Origin: Sympetrum striolatum | Taxonomy: Eukaryota; Arthropoda; Insecta; Odonata; Libellulidae | Direction: 5' to 3' | NCBI GenBank assembly: GCA_947579665.1 | Contig: OX388346.1 | Span: 85,748,615-85,812,614, forward strand | DNA length: 64,000 bases | Shown here: positions 13,241 to 24,541 of the stretch, piece after piece | How the letters are laid out: each line of letters opens with the position of its first letter | How positions within the stretch are numbered: position 1 is the stretch's first letter | The notes under the pieces: model-generated | Told to the model about the DNA's origin: nothing | The model's input: the letters and a program-made list of their open reading frames with translations, nothing else | Database searches by the model: none | Made by a program: the position numbers and the translations under genes

Positions 13241-13778
13241 AGTTCGTTTCACTGAATTTCGCTTCCGAGAAGGAAACACACGGAGCACACAAAGTATTCG
13301 AAAAAATATGGATTGCGCCACATTACGGCGGAGTCCACTAAGTCAGGCTGCGATCCCAAAATACGGAGGAAGGAAGAGGGGGTTTCGTGAAGCGTGAACA
13401 AGGGCGCGGATTACACGGTCTCCGCGTGTCTGAAAAATTGAGACCTCACGATATTTGGATGGGAGTGAATGGGTAGCGAGTGAATGGCGGAGGTTGAGGC
13501 GGCCGTGGAAAATGGCATTTAGGTGCGGATTAGGGGGATTGGGAGGGGGGGTGGGTATTGCGCCGAGGGAGGCTTTTAATGCATCCCGCGATAGCCCAAT
13601 TTCCCCGCATAGTTTAAAGAGCTTTTTACTCCCCATGGTTGACGAAGACGTTGGTTTCTCGGATGACGGCAGATTGCTTTCGATTAAGGGATTCGACGTC
13701 TTTCCTGAAATGTTATGGCGTTGCAGTGCGTATTTCAAAGTCCATGCGGGTCTAGGACGTCTCGTATGACTGAATTTC
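13240..13778. other. GC-richer block with G-run cluster
   Basis: Overlapping open frames of 104 codons (plus) and 131 codons (minus) occupy this block, neither with recognisable domains. It contains the G-run cluster at 13533-13555 and a tRNA-like fragment just beyond its end. Candidate regulatory module. Confidence 0.4.
13533..13555 (+). other. Potential G-quadruplex
   Basis: Runs of 5, 3, 7 and 3 G are separated by loops of 3, 1 and 1 bases. This fits the canonical four-run, short-loop pattern in only 23 bases. Short loops usually make stable structures; no function is shown. Confidence 0.7.
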
Positions 13779-13845
13779 CGACCCTGCTCGGATGGGGAAG
13801 AGTGTAAACTCCGTTTTATGTCTGGAAGGGGTTCAAGTTTATCGT
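13779..13845 (+). repeat. tRNA-like fragment (degenerate SINE or tRNA pseudogene)
   Basis: GCTCGGATGGGG at 13786-13797 resembles the A box and D arm of a tRNA. GCTC (13786-13789) can pair with GAGT (13800-13803) as a D stem. GGTTCAAGTTT at 13830-13840 resembles a B box with its final CC changed to TT, and the spacing of 44 bp is correct. The T stem and acceptor stem do not pair, so it is not a working tRNA. Chance remains possible. Confidence 0.25.
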
Positions 13846-13859
13846 CCTCTCCAACCCAA

Positions 13860-14870
13860 CTCGCTTCGAAAACGAAAAATTCGCTTTATTAGGTTCATCG
13901 TCATGCATCTGATGCAAAAATTGGCGTGTGTAAATATTGTGGAAAGTCATACAAAGTAAATGAAATTGCGATGATTATATTACAGCAAATACAGCTCACA
14001 AGCTTAAAAGTATGAATAACAACGAGCTTCAACGATAGTTATTCGAAATATTCTGTAATAGTAAAGATTGAATCTGCTTCCTCCATATTCCATAAATTCT
14101 ATTACACAGTCATGACGGTTTATCAAATAAGCCTCTCTTTCTTATAAAATTAATTAAATTAAATGGAAAATATTATTATAATCACAACTATATACTTATC
14201 GCAGAACTTCAAAGTTGATGAATTTAATTTAACGAGGTGGAACTGAAATGATTTTCAATTTACTGCCGCTGCCAATGCTTGATTTAAAATTAATACATTT
14301 TCCGTAGAAGCAGAATGTTTTGGCTTAATGGATCAATTAAAAGAAATATCCATTCGTTTAATCTATAAAATGACATTACGATTCTTATATTTATTCAAAG
14401 ATAAAATTAGCCGTATTCTATTATTTCTACAGATAGCGCAGAATTCCATAATTTCAAAATTGATATCACGATAAAAAATCATACACTCATATGCTCAATA
14501 TTGCTCAACATAGACGTCGATAAAAATAAAGCTTATTGAATATACTCTTAGACTTCAATCCCAATCATTTAACTAGAATTTAATTTAATCAGTAAGTGGA
14601 AATATTATGGACCAGACAAAATATGTATGTGTTTAGTAATCCAGTGCATCTAAAACTTTGAACCATTCAATTAATAGGATTTTAGAAAATAATAACGCAA
14701 CAAATAGAAGCAATCATTTACAGACAAAATCAACGTCACTTCGAACAGCAAACGGTGGGAATGAAGTGAAAGAAAATGCTGATATTTTCCCTTGGGAATT
14801 GCCATTTGCGAAATCCCAATACAGGAAGCAGAGAAAAAGTATATGATACAAAAAGGATAAGTGCAGGAAA
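13860..14870. other. AT-rich non-coding stretch
   Basis: No gene, repeat or motif of note; only one 62-codon frame (14658-14846). Confidence 0.55.
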
Positions 14871-15436
14871 AACTTGCGTGGGTGTTTTATTTTGTTTAGC
14901 CAACATCACGACGAACGAACATTTGGTGAAAACCGCTTGAAAAAAGAAAGGAGTCTAGGATCAAAGATAGCCCAAGGGAGAAATAAAAAAGGGAAGAGAA
15001 AACGTATTGCAAAAAGAGAGAGTGGGGACGACGAAAGAGAAGCGAAAGAGAGAGAGAAGGGTGTGGAGCAGAGGGCTAGGAATGAGCGGCAACAGCGGAT
15101 TGATCCGTCATGGGCAATGATCACCAGTGGAAAGGGTCCAAGGGAGGAGGGGTGGAGGCGCACCCCATGTGCATTAAAACCCCCGGTCCACCCAGCCTCA
15201 ATCCAGACACTCAAAACTCTCTCAGCCAACCCACAACAGCCACCCTCTCCTCGATTTTCCCATCGCACCCTGTCTAGAGCTGTTCCTTACCCTTATATGA
15301 AAGGAGCGTACCCCCTGCGAGGGGAGTGGTTGGAATTTCGCCGACAATGGTGACCTAACGAACCCTTCAAATAGGCACGAAAACATGGGATCAAAATATC
15401 AAAAACTCGGATCTATTCGCCTCTGAAACGGTAAGT
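14871..15436 (+). other. GC/purine-rich block ending in a donor-like site
   Basis: The plus frame is open for 159 codons (14874-15353) and the minus for 120. The plus translation is Lys/Arg/Glu-rich in its first half (a polypurine run at about 14940-15070) and Pro/Ser-rich in the second, with no recognisable domain. At 15431 the sequence ACG/GTAAGTC matches the 5' splice-site consensus well, so the block could end in an untranslated first exon. A nearby ATG (about 15386) gives only 13 codons before a stop that precedes the donor. Confidence 0.25.
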
Positions 15437-15439
15437 CAA

Positions 15440-17370
15440 AGAAAAGGGAGGATTTAGATCCAGAGCTAACGGAAAACCAATGTACTGAATACTTTTGTAG
15501 CGACTTGTTGAAGCTTGAGCATATCAACAAAAGCCATCGTCGAGTTATTCGGAATATATTGCCTGTTTAAAGCTAATGTTTGAGAATTATCTAAAATTAT
15601 TCAACTGATTTTGTACAGTTAAAATTGCTACAACGGATTCGAGAAATACTCCTGTTTCGTTTGAAAGTAACAAATCCTCACAGAATTGAGACAGTGTTTA
15701 ATGAGCTCATAATTTTCCTTAGTTGTGCTTTACAATAATTAGACTTTATTCTGTAAGGTCCCCTATAATACACAAGTTTTTCAAACATACAATAATCACG
15801 AATTAAATGGATTGCTTTAATTTCTACCATTAACTTACAAAAGAAAACGACTTACTTGTAAGAGATGAGCGATAAAAACAAAGGTGAAACGCATTCCGAG
15901 TATAACCTTTTCCATACTAATGCTCTGACGATTGTTTCAAAGAATTGAAATATTTTTCTAATAATAACAAACGCAATTGATGAAAACAAACTCTGTAAAT
16001 CAAAACGATTTTCAGGATTTAAAAATCTTTTTCAATTTAAGTAAATTCTCTCGAGATAACAATACAATAATGACTGAATCTCTCGTATGTGAACCAAACA
16101 ATTCAACGAAATTAGCGTTGACTTTCCGGAATTTCATGTTCCCCACTCAAAGGTTTTAAAGAAGCAGGAAGTTCAAGCAGCTGCCACCAGAAGGGAGACT
16201 TCCGACGCTCTCTACCTCTACCGGGAGTTGGACGAACTCACGCAGTGCCTTTGGCGCGTTGGTTTATGTATGGCGGTAGGAATAAATTCAAGGGGGGGCT
16301 TCCTTTTGATAAGCTCAATTACCCCCTCTACTCGTAATCAATCCTAGTATTAATGATGTTGAATTGCGTTTAAAATTAAGATATCCTTGCTAATACCGAT
16401 CGTTTGCATTATATATGACGCTTGTCAATATATACCGTGAGATAAATTATGCTGGCGACAAACAGGATAGAGAAACCGGTAGAATTCATAGGGAATGGCA
16501 TTCTAAGCTTAAAATCAGGTTAAGGTCGTAGGAATTCGCTTCGGAAAAACAACTTTTTAATAATTGTGAAGGAAAAAATGATAGAAGAATATTCAGAATA
16601 CTTTTGCTGATTATAAATAGGAATGAGAGGCAAAAAGTTATAAAGGACCTAAAAGCGGAATATTTCATTGAATAAAAATGTAGTCTTTTATTATATCAGT
16701 AATAGTAATTATAAATTCCACCGATAAAAATTATTATAGCCATTGAAACATAATAGAACGGTAGATTTCTAACATTTTCTGTTCTAATTTTGTTTGTCAT
16801 TGTTATTGTTAATACCAGATATAAAGTAATTGAATGAATTTAATGTTAAATAATTCTATTAAAATGTCCCGGCATATTTAACTTTGCTGTTATAGGTTGT
16901 TGATTCTGCAATATAATTGCAATCCCATTATCACCCAAAGACGAATATTGTTAAAATCCTCAACTATGGAATTTGGTATTAACAGCTGAAGCACACGATC
17001 TATCTCGGTGGAAAAATGAATATTAAAAACCTTTAATGTTTCAACAGCGTCAAAATAAACATCGTACTTCATTCAATGAAAATTGAAAAATGGGATTAGA
17101 ATCGTTCGTAAAGTTACAGTGAACACAACCATCAATCGCGGGCAACCTTTCAGTAAGCCATGAGAATATAATTCGAATAAAATTGTCGAAAATAGCTCAG
17201 AATAAACAGAATCTTTCTGTTGTTTACACAGCTCGAGATATAAGGATTATGATTCCGTATACAAATGCTCAAAAATATATCTCTCGGCAAATCTTTCGCG
17301 AAACGTCGATGGTAATCCGATCAACAAATATCGAGAGGAGGGCAAAGCAGTGGGACGTTAAATAGAGTGC
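15440..17370. other. AT-rich non-coding stretch with one small GC-richer patch
   Basis: No gene is recognisable; frames do not exceed 60 codons. The patch at 16160-16290 contains ETS-type cores facing each other (GGAAGT at 16167 and ACTTCC at 16198) around an E-box CAGCTG (16178-16183). It is a small candidate enhancer, inferred from motifs only. Confidence 0.45.
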
Positions 17371-17765
17371 AAAACACACCGCTATCGTGAGAACGCGATC
17401 GAATCCCGGCTTGTAATTCTCGTCGGGATTGATGAACGAGGCTCATAATATGCAAGCATTTGGGTAAACACGTCTTCGGGGAGTTCGGAAAGGGTAAAAT
17501 GGAAGGGGAAAAAAGGGTTCGAGGAATGGCAAATGTGGGAGCGAGAGTCCGTGAGAGCGTGGAGTAGGTGTACCTACCTCACGCAGACCCCCACCCTCCT
17601 CGTCCTTCAATCCCAATTCCCACTCCTCTAATCATTCCTCTCCCACGCGCATTATTTTTATTACGTCTCTTCTTTTTTCTTCCCCACTCTCCCTTTCGAC
17701 GGATTCCTTTCACACGGAAATTCTCTTTGTCCCGCACAAACAACTTTACTCTCGTTTAGAGTCCT
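17371..17765. other. CpG- then CT-rich block
   Basis: A B-box-like GATCGAATCCC at 17397-17407 opens this block, but no A box lies at the right spacing. The sequence from 17570 to 17750 is pyrimidine-rich, with a 63-codon low-complexity frame. No gene is recognised. Confidence 0.4.
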
Positions 17766-18826
17766 CCGATTATTCTTCCCAAAATATTTTCTCTCGAGAC
17801 CCTCTCATCTCACTTTTGCATGGGAACCCATTTATGTCTGATTCACCGATGGAATATTCATCGCCACTAATTCACCCGCGATAACTCGTTTCGGGGTAAT
17901 TTTTATGACGTCCGGCTTAAATTTATAGCGCGGATATTGTAGTGCGTCCAGTTTGAGAAAAAAATCTTGAGAGTGAAAGTATATATCATATTTGTAGAGA
18001 TATCAATTATGCTTAACTATCCCGAAAGCTAAGTTAAGTTGGACACGGGAGCAATCCGAAATCAAACATGAAACATTAAAAATATACTTGTCTGAATTGT
18101 TACCTCTAACGTCCAAGATTTTCTGTGGATAGCGGTTCAGGAAAATCGTGAAAATGCCTTAGAGCAGTGTTTACTATCTAACGCTTACCCTTTGTGGCAC
18201 ACTTACGTGTTACCACATATTTCACGACAAACTGAACTCTACTTATGTAAGCTTTAAGATGAATTAAAGTTGTCAAGAAGATACCTCTAGATATTTAATG
18301 AAAATTTTCTTTTTAAATTTTCGATTATGAACAAAATTAAACGATAACAAATTCTTGGGAAATGCAACACGTATATGCGGTAAAACATGACCTATGTATT
18401 TGATGTTACGCGTCTAAAGCTGAAGCTTACTCATGGTAAATCTACTTGCCGAGAGGTACCGGTTGGTATTCACATCAAGTGTTACTTATCCTTACTCTTA
18501 GAGAAACTATTAAATTTAAGGAAATGTTATATCTCGTCAGACTCAGTAAATGCAAGGCCACTGGGGCATCACGATAAAGTTTCAAAGTTAAGTAAGGTTG
18601 AAAGGGCTGTTTTACATGCCATTCAAAACCTTAGTTCATACAATTTTACCAAGCTACTTTTCCGTTCATTATACAACAATGAGATTAAACTTTTAGTTGC
18701 AATGAATTTTGGGTCTCATAAACGTATGAACATTCCCACTGACTAAATTTCATTACATCGCAGGCACGAAAACATCGTAAACTCGCCACATAATTCCTAA
18801 CATAGAATTAATCGATTCAGTGTAGA
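17766..18826. other. AT-rich stretch with one 119-codon open frame
   Basis: The plus frame 18387-18746 starts with ATG and is open for 119 codons in AT-rich DNA. About one frame this long is expected by chance in a window of this size and composition. Its translation has mixed composition but no recognisable motif, and no splice signals flank it convincingly. Confidence 0.45.
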
Positions 18827-18827
18827 G

Positions 18828-19247
18828 TTGATGAAGATATTGCAGCGACACTCTGGTCTTCCCATATCTCCGCCCACAAAATCCCATTTGGGGCTAATTC
18901 ATTGGATCCCGATCGATAAAATTAATCCGCGCATACCAATCCCCAGAGTTAATGCTTCGATACAAACACAACAAACAGAGGGGAAGAGTCCTTCACCACC
19001 TCATAGGGCTCGCTTGATTGCGTCATTTCCGGCCAGTCCATGGGAATGGCGAGGGACAGCGAGATTGGAGGAGGCAGATCGGTCAAAGAGGAATGAGGGA
19101 GGAAATGGAACAATGGGCTTGCGTGGGTGGAGACTGAGGTGTTGGTGGATTGAGCGAAGGGAAGCCCACAAGAAGGCATACCGACCAAAGGCTTCAGAGT
19201 ATCGACAAAAAATAGGAAAAATGCCCGTCATTCGAATTTATTAAGCT
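18828..19247. other. GC-richer block with open frames
   Basis: A 138-codon plus frame (18828-19244) overlaps minus frames of 76-79 codons. The translation is Arg/Pro/Ser-rich with no recognised domain. Candidate module or exon without further support. Confidence 0.3.
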
Positions 19248-19557
19248 TTCATTAATCGAATAGGGAAATCGACGGAAGGCGGAAATCTTTTTGCTGAATC
19301 GATATGCGGGTAATTTTCAATTTATTAGCTAAGTACGGATGTTGTACGAAGGAGGCTGTTTGCCTGATCGTTGACATTCATTATTTGGAACGGTGCTAAA
19401 GAATTTCACCTCTCATTTTTATGTTTTAGTCTTGGCAGGTAAAGTAAAGTTAGGCAGGCAACGTATATTTTTAGACTGAAGAAGAAGTGAAAACAAGTGA
19501 CATGAACTGACTCGAACACAGGTCACTTTTACGGGAGCTATATCAGGTGGGACTGGG

Positions 19558-19632
19558 GTGGCATTGGAGTTCAGTGGTTTGAAAATCTGCCCCAAAAGTG
19601 GAAATTCCGGGTTCAAGTTCCATTCATGCAGC
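19558..19632 (+). repeat. tRNA-derived SINE-like head
   Basis: An A-box-like stretch (TGGAGTTCAGTGG, 19565-19577) is followed after about 45 bp by a B-box-like stretch (GGTTCAAGTTC, 19610-19620, one deviation from consensus). This is the internal pol III promoter layout of tRNAs and SINEs. The T stem pairs only partly (three of five pairs) and no acceptor stem is visible, so an intact tRNA gene is excluded. The T-loop TTCAAGT is the same as in the fragment at 13779-13845. Confidence 0.4.
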
Positions 19633-19639
19633 TACTTTT

Positions 19640-20250
19640 AATTAGTAATTGTTTTAGCTGCACGCTTATTCTTGTTTATTATATTTCAATTCACCACCTT
19701 ACTAAAGTAAATCCTTTCAAATAATTCCATATAAATCGGTAAACTCATCTAACACGGTAATCGATGATTTGACGTGTTATTTAGCCGAAAATTTGGCCTT
19801 GTAATCATCATAGTTAAGGGGTATACTAAGAATATATCTCCTTATGACTGTTGAAATATTTTGACGGTATTAATAATCTTAAAAACACAGAAAAATAAAG
19901 CGTTCATTTATTCTAAAAAATTGATTGAGTGACTTGTACAGCAAGAATAGACGATTTTAGAAAAACCTTAAAGATTAATTTCGATCCGTAAAGTGATATT
20001 CATTACATTTCGTTCCTAACCGGTCCAAATCAAACCTTTCCGATTTCGCTTTCTCTGAATTCGATTGAATTCCAGAGCATAATAGTTTTAATTGACGTTC
20101 CGACAGCTCGAGAATTCAAAAATTAGTACCGTGTGCATACCCGGTGTCAGACTCGACAGCTATGATGGATTTACTGTTTTCGAGCCGTCGCACTTTCGTT
20201 ACGTTTATTTTAATTCCGTGATGCAAGTAAATGTTGCTCAATCTCGACTC
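19640..20250. other. Non-coding stretch
   Basis: AT-rich to about 20040, then slightly CpG-richer up to the candidate exon at 20258. A 67-codon frame (20092-20295) runs into that exon but carries no recognised motif. Confidence 0.45.
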
Positions 20251-20257
20251 GTTTCAG

Positions 20258-20305
20258 CTCCCGAGAGCATCGTTAGTCAGCAAAATGGAATCTAAGTTGA
20301 CTTAC
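20258..20305 (+). CDS. Candidate mini first coding exon (unrecognised gene)
   Basis: A 48-bp segment is bounded by an acceptor-like CTCGTTTCAG (ends 20257) and a strong donor GTAAGT (20306-20311). Inside it an ATG at 20285 sits in CAAA-ATG-G context, the optimal insect translation start, and encodes MESKLTY before the donor in phase 0. Reading through the donor reaches a stop after 12 more codons, so the peptide makes sense only if spliced. No downstream partner exon was identified and the seven residues point to no family. All three signals are seen in the sequence; that they act together is inference. Chance is a real alternative in 64 kb. Confidence 0.3.
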
Positions 20306-20311
20306 GTAAGT

Positions 20312-21060
20312 TTTCCTTATTGTTGCGATTTACAAAAACATTAGTATTTTAATCGAAAAAACTCGTTTCGTTGTCATGAAAATTGTGGGGATTATTCTCA
20401 TCGAATGATTGCTATATTATTTTGCGATTACTTCCATTACGACAAAAACTCGAATTACTGTTCGTATGCTAAAATAATAGTTAATCGATATCTACCAAAT
20501 ATTCTGCTTACATCACGATGTAGTGCAAATTATTTTTTATGAACATACATAAAGCTTTTGCTGAAATATTAGCATTTATAAATAAAGTTTGGCTTATGCT
20601 TACAAATGGGACTCTTCTTGACTCTACCAGTAAATAACGCTGAACTTGAGGATCTTTAAGTGCAATTGACTACAGCTTCCGCCCACTATTCTTACGATTT
20701 AGCGTGGAAAGACAGTTAATACAAGGGGATTATTAAGGCTATTAAACTAAATAGCAAGTAATTGAAGTAAACAAAATATCTCGTGTTATAATGTTTAAGC
20801 GAGATATAACTGCAAGGAATATTGCAAATATGGAGGAGTTAAAGAAAGAAACCTTGGCCATTTCTCTCGAGCTGAGAATAATATAATGTGTGCATTTTAT
20901 CTGTAAAGATAAATATCAGGAACGTATGATCATTATGACCTTTGGAAGCACAATACGTTCAAAGGAGGAAAGAAGCGTAATCTCTCACAAGATAAGAGAA
21001 AAGCCGAAGCCATGTTTGCGAAAAAATAAGACTTTCGAATTAGCATAAATGGAGAACTAA
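20312..21060. other. AT-rich non-coding stretch
   Basis: No frames or motifs of note. If the exon at 20258-20305 is real, this would be the start of its downstream intron. Confidence 0.5.
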
Positions 21061-21088
21061 TAATTTCTCTTAGTGCCACTCTGCTGCG

Positions 21089-21155
21089 ACGTTAACAAGC
21101 ATTTAACGTTCTCCTAACTTCCAAAGCCGCGTCTTTGTGACGTACATTAACGTCA
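21089..21155. promoter_or_regulatory. Cluster of two ACGT-core inverted repeats
   Basis: ACGTTAA (21089-21095) and TTAACGT (21103-21109) are exact inverted copies with a 7-nt spacer. TGACGT (21138-21143) and ACGTCA (21150-21155) are exact inverted copies with a 6-nt spacer. TGACGT is the half-site of CREB/ATF-type bZIP proteins. Four ACGT cores within 67 bp in two palindromic arrangements suggest a binding-site cluster. It lies in a CpG-richer block with a CCAAT box 150 bp further on. Confidence 0.35.
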
Positions 21156-21298
21156 AAGCGAAGGATCGCGAAAAGGCACCCACCAAAGAAGTGAGATGCC
21201 CTCTCGAACCGGAGGATAATAAATCACAGCGAGGCGCAATTACACAGTCCAAGAGGGAGTCCGTTTGTCTCCAAAGAGTATAGACGCGTGTGTGGCAG

Positions 21299-21303
21299 CC
21301 AAT
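21299..21303 (+). promoter_or_regulatory. CCAAT box (NF-Y type)
   Basis: GCAGCCAATCAGATG contains the preferred NF-Y context (CCAATCAG). It lies in the CpG-richer block 21061-21560, together with the ACGT palindromes. No TATA box or initiator could be paired with it, so promoter versus enhancer is open. Confidence 0.3.
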
Positions 21304-21779
21304 CAGATGAGGAAAGATAGTAGCAGGTGGGTGGAAGACGCCTTAAAGTCAGGGGTTGGGGGTAATGGTTTGAAATGTACGTGTGGTTAAACGTAGAAGG
21401 GAGAAGTGGCTTCTTCCCGGGAGGAAATGAGTTGTCGGGCGGGGCAGTGGAACGGAACAGATGAATGAATCCTCACTCGAAATTTAGAAAAAGCACAAAA
21501 GGATGAGTAAGGCGGGAGGTGCCGTTGCTTCCCGTGGTCGCAGTGAAAGGAATAGAAACAATCGGGAAAAAGGCTCAACCTCGATATGACAGTCCGTGAC
21601 GGATTCCGAACGAAACTTCGGAAGGAAGTATCGTTATTAGGGTTCTGAAAGAGTCCGTTTGAACCCTAAGAGGGTGTGTAGCTGGAGCGTTTAATTTGGA
21701 TTCTTCCTGTTTCTGGATCGCATACCCGCCTAAGAATTTCATGGGAACATCCAAGAATAGCCATAGCTTTACGAAGAAA

Positions 21780-21833
21780 TAATTAATGACCGTATATGAT
21801 GCTCTAATAATATAATTAATGACCATATATGAT
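21780..21833. repeat. Short direct repeat, 21-bp units
   Basis: TAATTAATGACCGTATATGAT (split here as TAATTAATGACC + G/A + TATATGAT) occurs at 21780-21800 and 21813-21833 with one mismatch, a period of 33 bp. TAATTA within each unit is a homeodomain-type core, so the duplication also duplicates a possible binding site. Confidence 0.7.
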
Positions 21834-24138
21834 TTTCTCCAATTTGATTGATTTATGCCCGAGATATTGAACGAAATGGAGAAATTGTTGGAAGTAAGGT
21901 TATAGTTTTGATTACTAATTGTTGTTAAGATCAAGGAGTGGTGACTTATGAGATTGAACGGAAGCTATGTATTTGTATCTAGTAGGGGATGAAATTGTGT
22001 ATTGCACATATTGTGTATTATGTATTGTGCATTATTTATGTATTTGTAACTTGTAAGGCCGTTGCCACCGGACTGTCGTCCAATTGCGACATATATGTAA
22101 TAATATTATACCATTGGCGATATGGACTTGAGAGGAGTGAATGTTTCCATTTAACATATATTTAGGTGTCGATTACTGTAATGTTGAAAGAATTTAGTGA
22201 AAGGTTCGCTAATTAATAATTGACAGCGTTGCACAGATATTGATGATCAAATTCTTTAAATGCACTTCAATGTAGTAGCAATATGAAGTCGACTAAGGGA
22301 TAGAAACGGCTTGCTCGATATTCCCACTTCCTTGATACACTTCAATTCGAGAGTGTTGGGGTTTGCCATGGACAACGAGGGTAACAATGTTTCAGAAGAT
22401 CCTTTAATAGAAATTAAAATTGATTTCATGCTCACTTACTTGCCATTGTTAACACTTGATATCTTAGACCACGAAAAGGATGGTGAACTTACCTGTAAAA
22501 CAAAGAAAATTGCAATTTAAAAACATGGTTTGTGTGCATCATTAGATCACTACAACAACTTGATTATATATCAATACATAAATATTTTGACTATTTAAAA
22601 TTATTAACCTAGAATTAGCTTTAATAAGAGTCAAAGCATAAGGAAGAAATATATTAGTTTAGGTTAGTTAGAGAAATTTTTGAAAAGATAGTAAGAGCAT
22701 AGAATTGATTATAATTAACATAACTAAAAGTATAAAGAAATAATAAGCATTCAACTCAATCAAGGAAGACATTGCCTGATATATTGTGTTTATAAAGTTA
22801 ACAGCACATTGCTGATCAAGAAAAGGACATGGCGCAAATTTATGGATAACATGTTCGTAAAATTGATATTAAATATGAAATTAATCTTAAGTATTATGAT
22901 TTCAGATAATTTGGTAGTCATAATGATAATAATTGCATTATACTGCATGACTAAAAATATATAATTTGGCTCAAAAGATCTACAAATGAGCTTTGAACAA
23001 TGCAAAGAGCAAAATAAAGTCTGTAAGATTAGATGAAACGAACATTAATATGATGTTTTCTTTTTGAACACGCTAAAGTTGTACTGCGTCGTGTGGCATA
23101 AAATCGCAAGAGTCTCAGTAACAGAATTTGAATACGTTACTATTAGTTGGAAAGAGTAGCAGAGAAGAGCAAGGCAAACAAGATGACAACATGAATCCTA
23201 GAGTATGAAATCCGTTTCCTCAAGAAATAAACTCAAGGACCGAGAGTATTGCACAAGGAGGATGCACTCAAACTAATCGCTTTGTTTTAATCGTCCTCTT
23301 CCCGCAGGAAGTTTCGCCATTTTATAATTGTAGCATCCACGCGGTGGCGACGCATCTCCTATCGGACGTCTGCTATCTCTCCCTGATTTATAGGTTATTC
23401 GAAGAATTGAAGGAAACGTGGAGGAGCACTTGTTAACCGAGATATTTTAAAGACGGACGTGTTTGAATAAAATAGCAAGACTTGGGTCAGATGTACTGAT
23501 AAATAAGGGCACGTTATCGCGAATGGCATTGCTGGACTTAGTCAGGAAACTGACTCATTATTTTGTGTAGAACTTTGTAAGGAAACTAATTTACCCCTAT
23601 ACGCGATAATCCTTTTTCACTTACAGCCGTTCTCATGGATTCACATTAAATTACACACATTAAAGTTTTACAGTCAACCAAAGCGATTTACTTTTACTGA
23701 AGACAAAGATTCTAGAGTCTGAATGACCATATTGCGTCTAAAATAAAGTATATATAAGCAAATGGTGAACAAATAATAAAATCATTGATTCCTAAATTGG
23801 AAAGAAAGTATATGCAGTCATACTACTGTATTGTTTCTGCTAGTATGCCTTTATGAATGGATTAGTTATCATTTCTCTCTCGGTACTGGATAGAGGTAAA
23901 TGTATGTTTCATTAAAAATTTCTTAGTATTCTTCTTGGCTTTTATAATGTAAATATATAAATATGATAGTGGTAAAGCAATGTTATAAGTTATCTCGAAT
24001 ATTTAGTCAAATCTTTACAGGAATATAAGAAATATTTATCTTTTACGCATGGTGGAGAGCCACTGTTGCATTTCAGCTCATGAGTGATTTTTATTTCCTT
24101 GAATTAGAGCGTATACACTCATGCTGTTTCAGTTCATA

Positions 24139-24180
24139 ATTACATGTGGCTGATTACATGTGGCTGATTACATGTGGCTA
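24139..24180. repeat. Tandem repeat, 3 copies of a 14-bp unit
   Basis: ATTACATGTGGCTG is repeated three times without gaps; only the last base of the third copy differs. Near identity implies a recent slippage expansion, so copy number may vary between individuals. Confidence 0.9.
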
Positions 24181-24481
24181 TTTGAAATACTAGGTACTAT
24201 CTGATATTTTTTAATCTTCCAAGAAATCACGGAAACGGATAAGTTTTCCTTAAGTTTATTAATTTAATAAATTTCTCACATGCAGTAGTCAATCTGTGGT
24301 GTAAATATAACGAAAAATAAAATGAGTCAATGATTATAACAACAAATGTAATTAAACAGACAAGGAATAGCTTGGGGTTTACTTAGTCAATCCCATACAA
24401 ATGAATGCTCCTCTGGGTAATAAGGCTCGACGAGGTAGAAGGTATTTCAGAAAAGAATGGAGTGAGTTCAGTAAGTTTCTT

Positions 24482-24525
24482 TCCCTCTGCGCTCTGTTTT
24501 AATCATCATCATCTCTGTTCCTCAG
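24482..24525 (+). promoter_or_regulatory. Strong 3' splice-site-like sequence
   Basis: A pyrimidine-rich run ends in CTCTGTTCCTCAG at 24525, with branch-point-like TTTTAAT about 30 bp upstream. In the frame of the long open frame that follows, a stop occurs at 24539-24541, so this acceptor could feed an untranslated exon but not that frame directly. Confidence 0.3.
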
Positions 24526-24541
24526 ACGGATCGAAAGATAA

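Larger units (their letters stand above)
21565..24475. other. Mostly AT-rich non-coding stretch
   Basis: No gene is recognisable. A 119-codon minus frame (21575-21934) has no recognised motif. Repetitive TGTATT-type words occur at 21995-22045. A small GC-richer patch lies at 23280-23430. Two short tandem repeats are listed separately. Confidence 0.5.

Noticed and set aside
17383..17430. GATCGAATCCCGG as the B box of a tRNA-derived element
   Set aside because: No A box at the required distance upstream and no arms that pair.
18387..18746. 119-codon plus frame
   Set aside because: About one such frame is expected by chance in 64 kb of this composition; no motif and no splice context.
22000..22060. 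TGTATT-rich stretch as a satellite
   Set aside because: The words are irregular with no fixed period, so it is best described as AT-rich low complexity.
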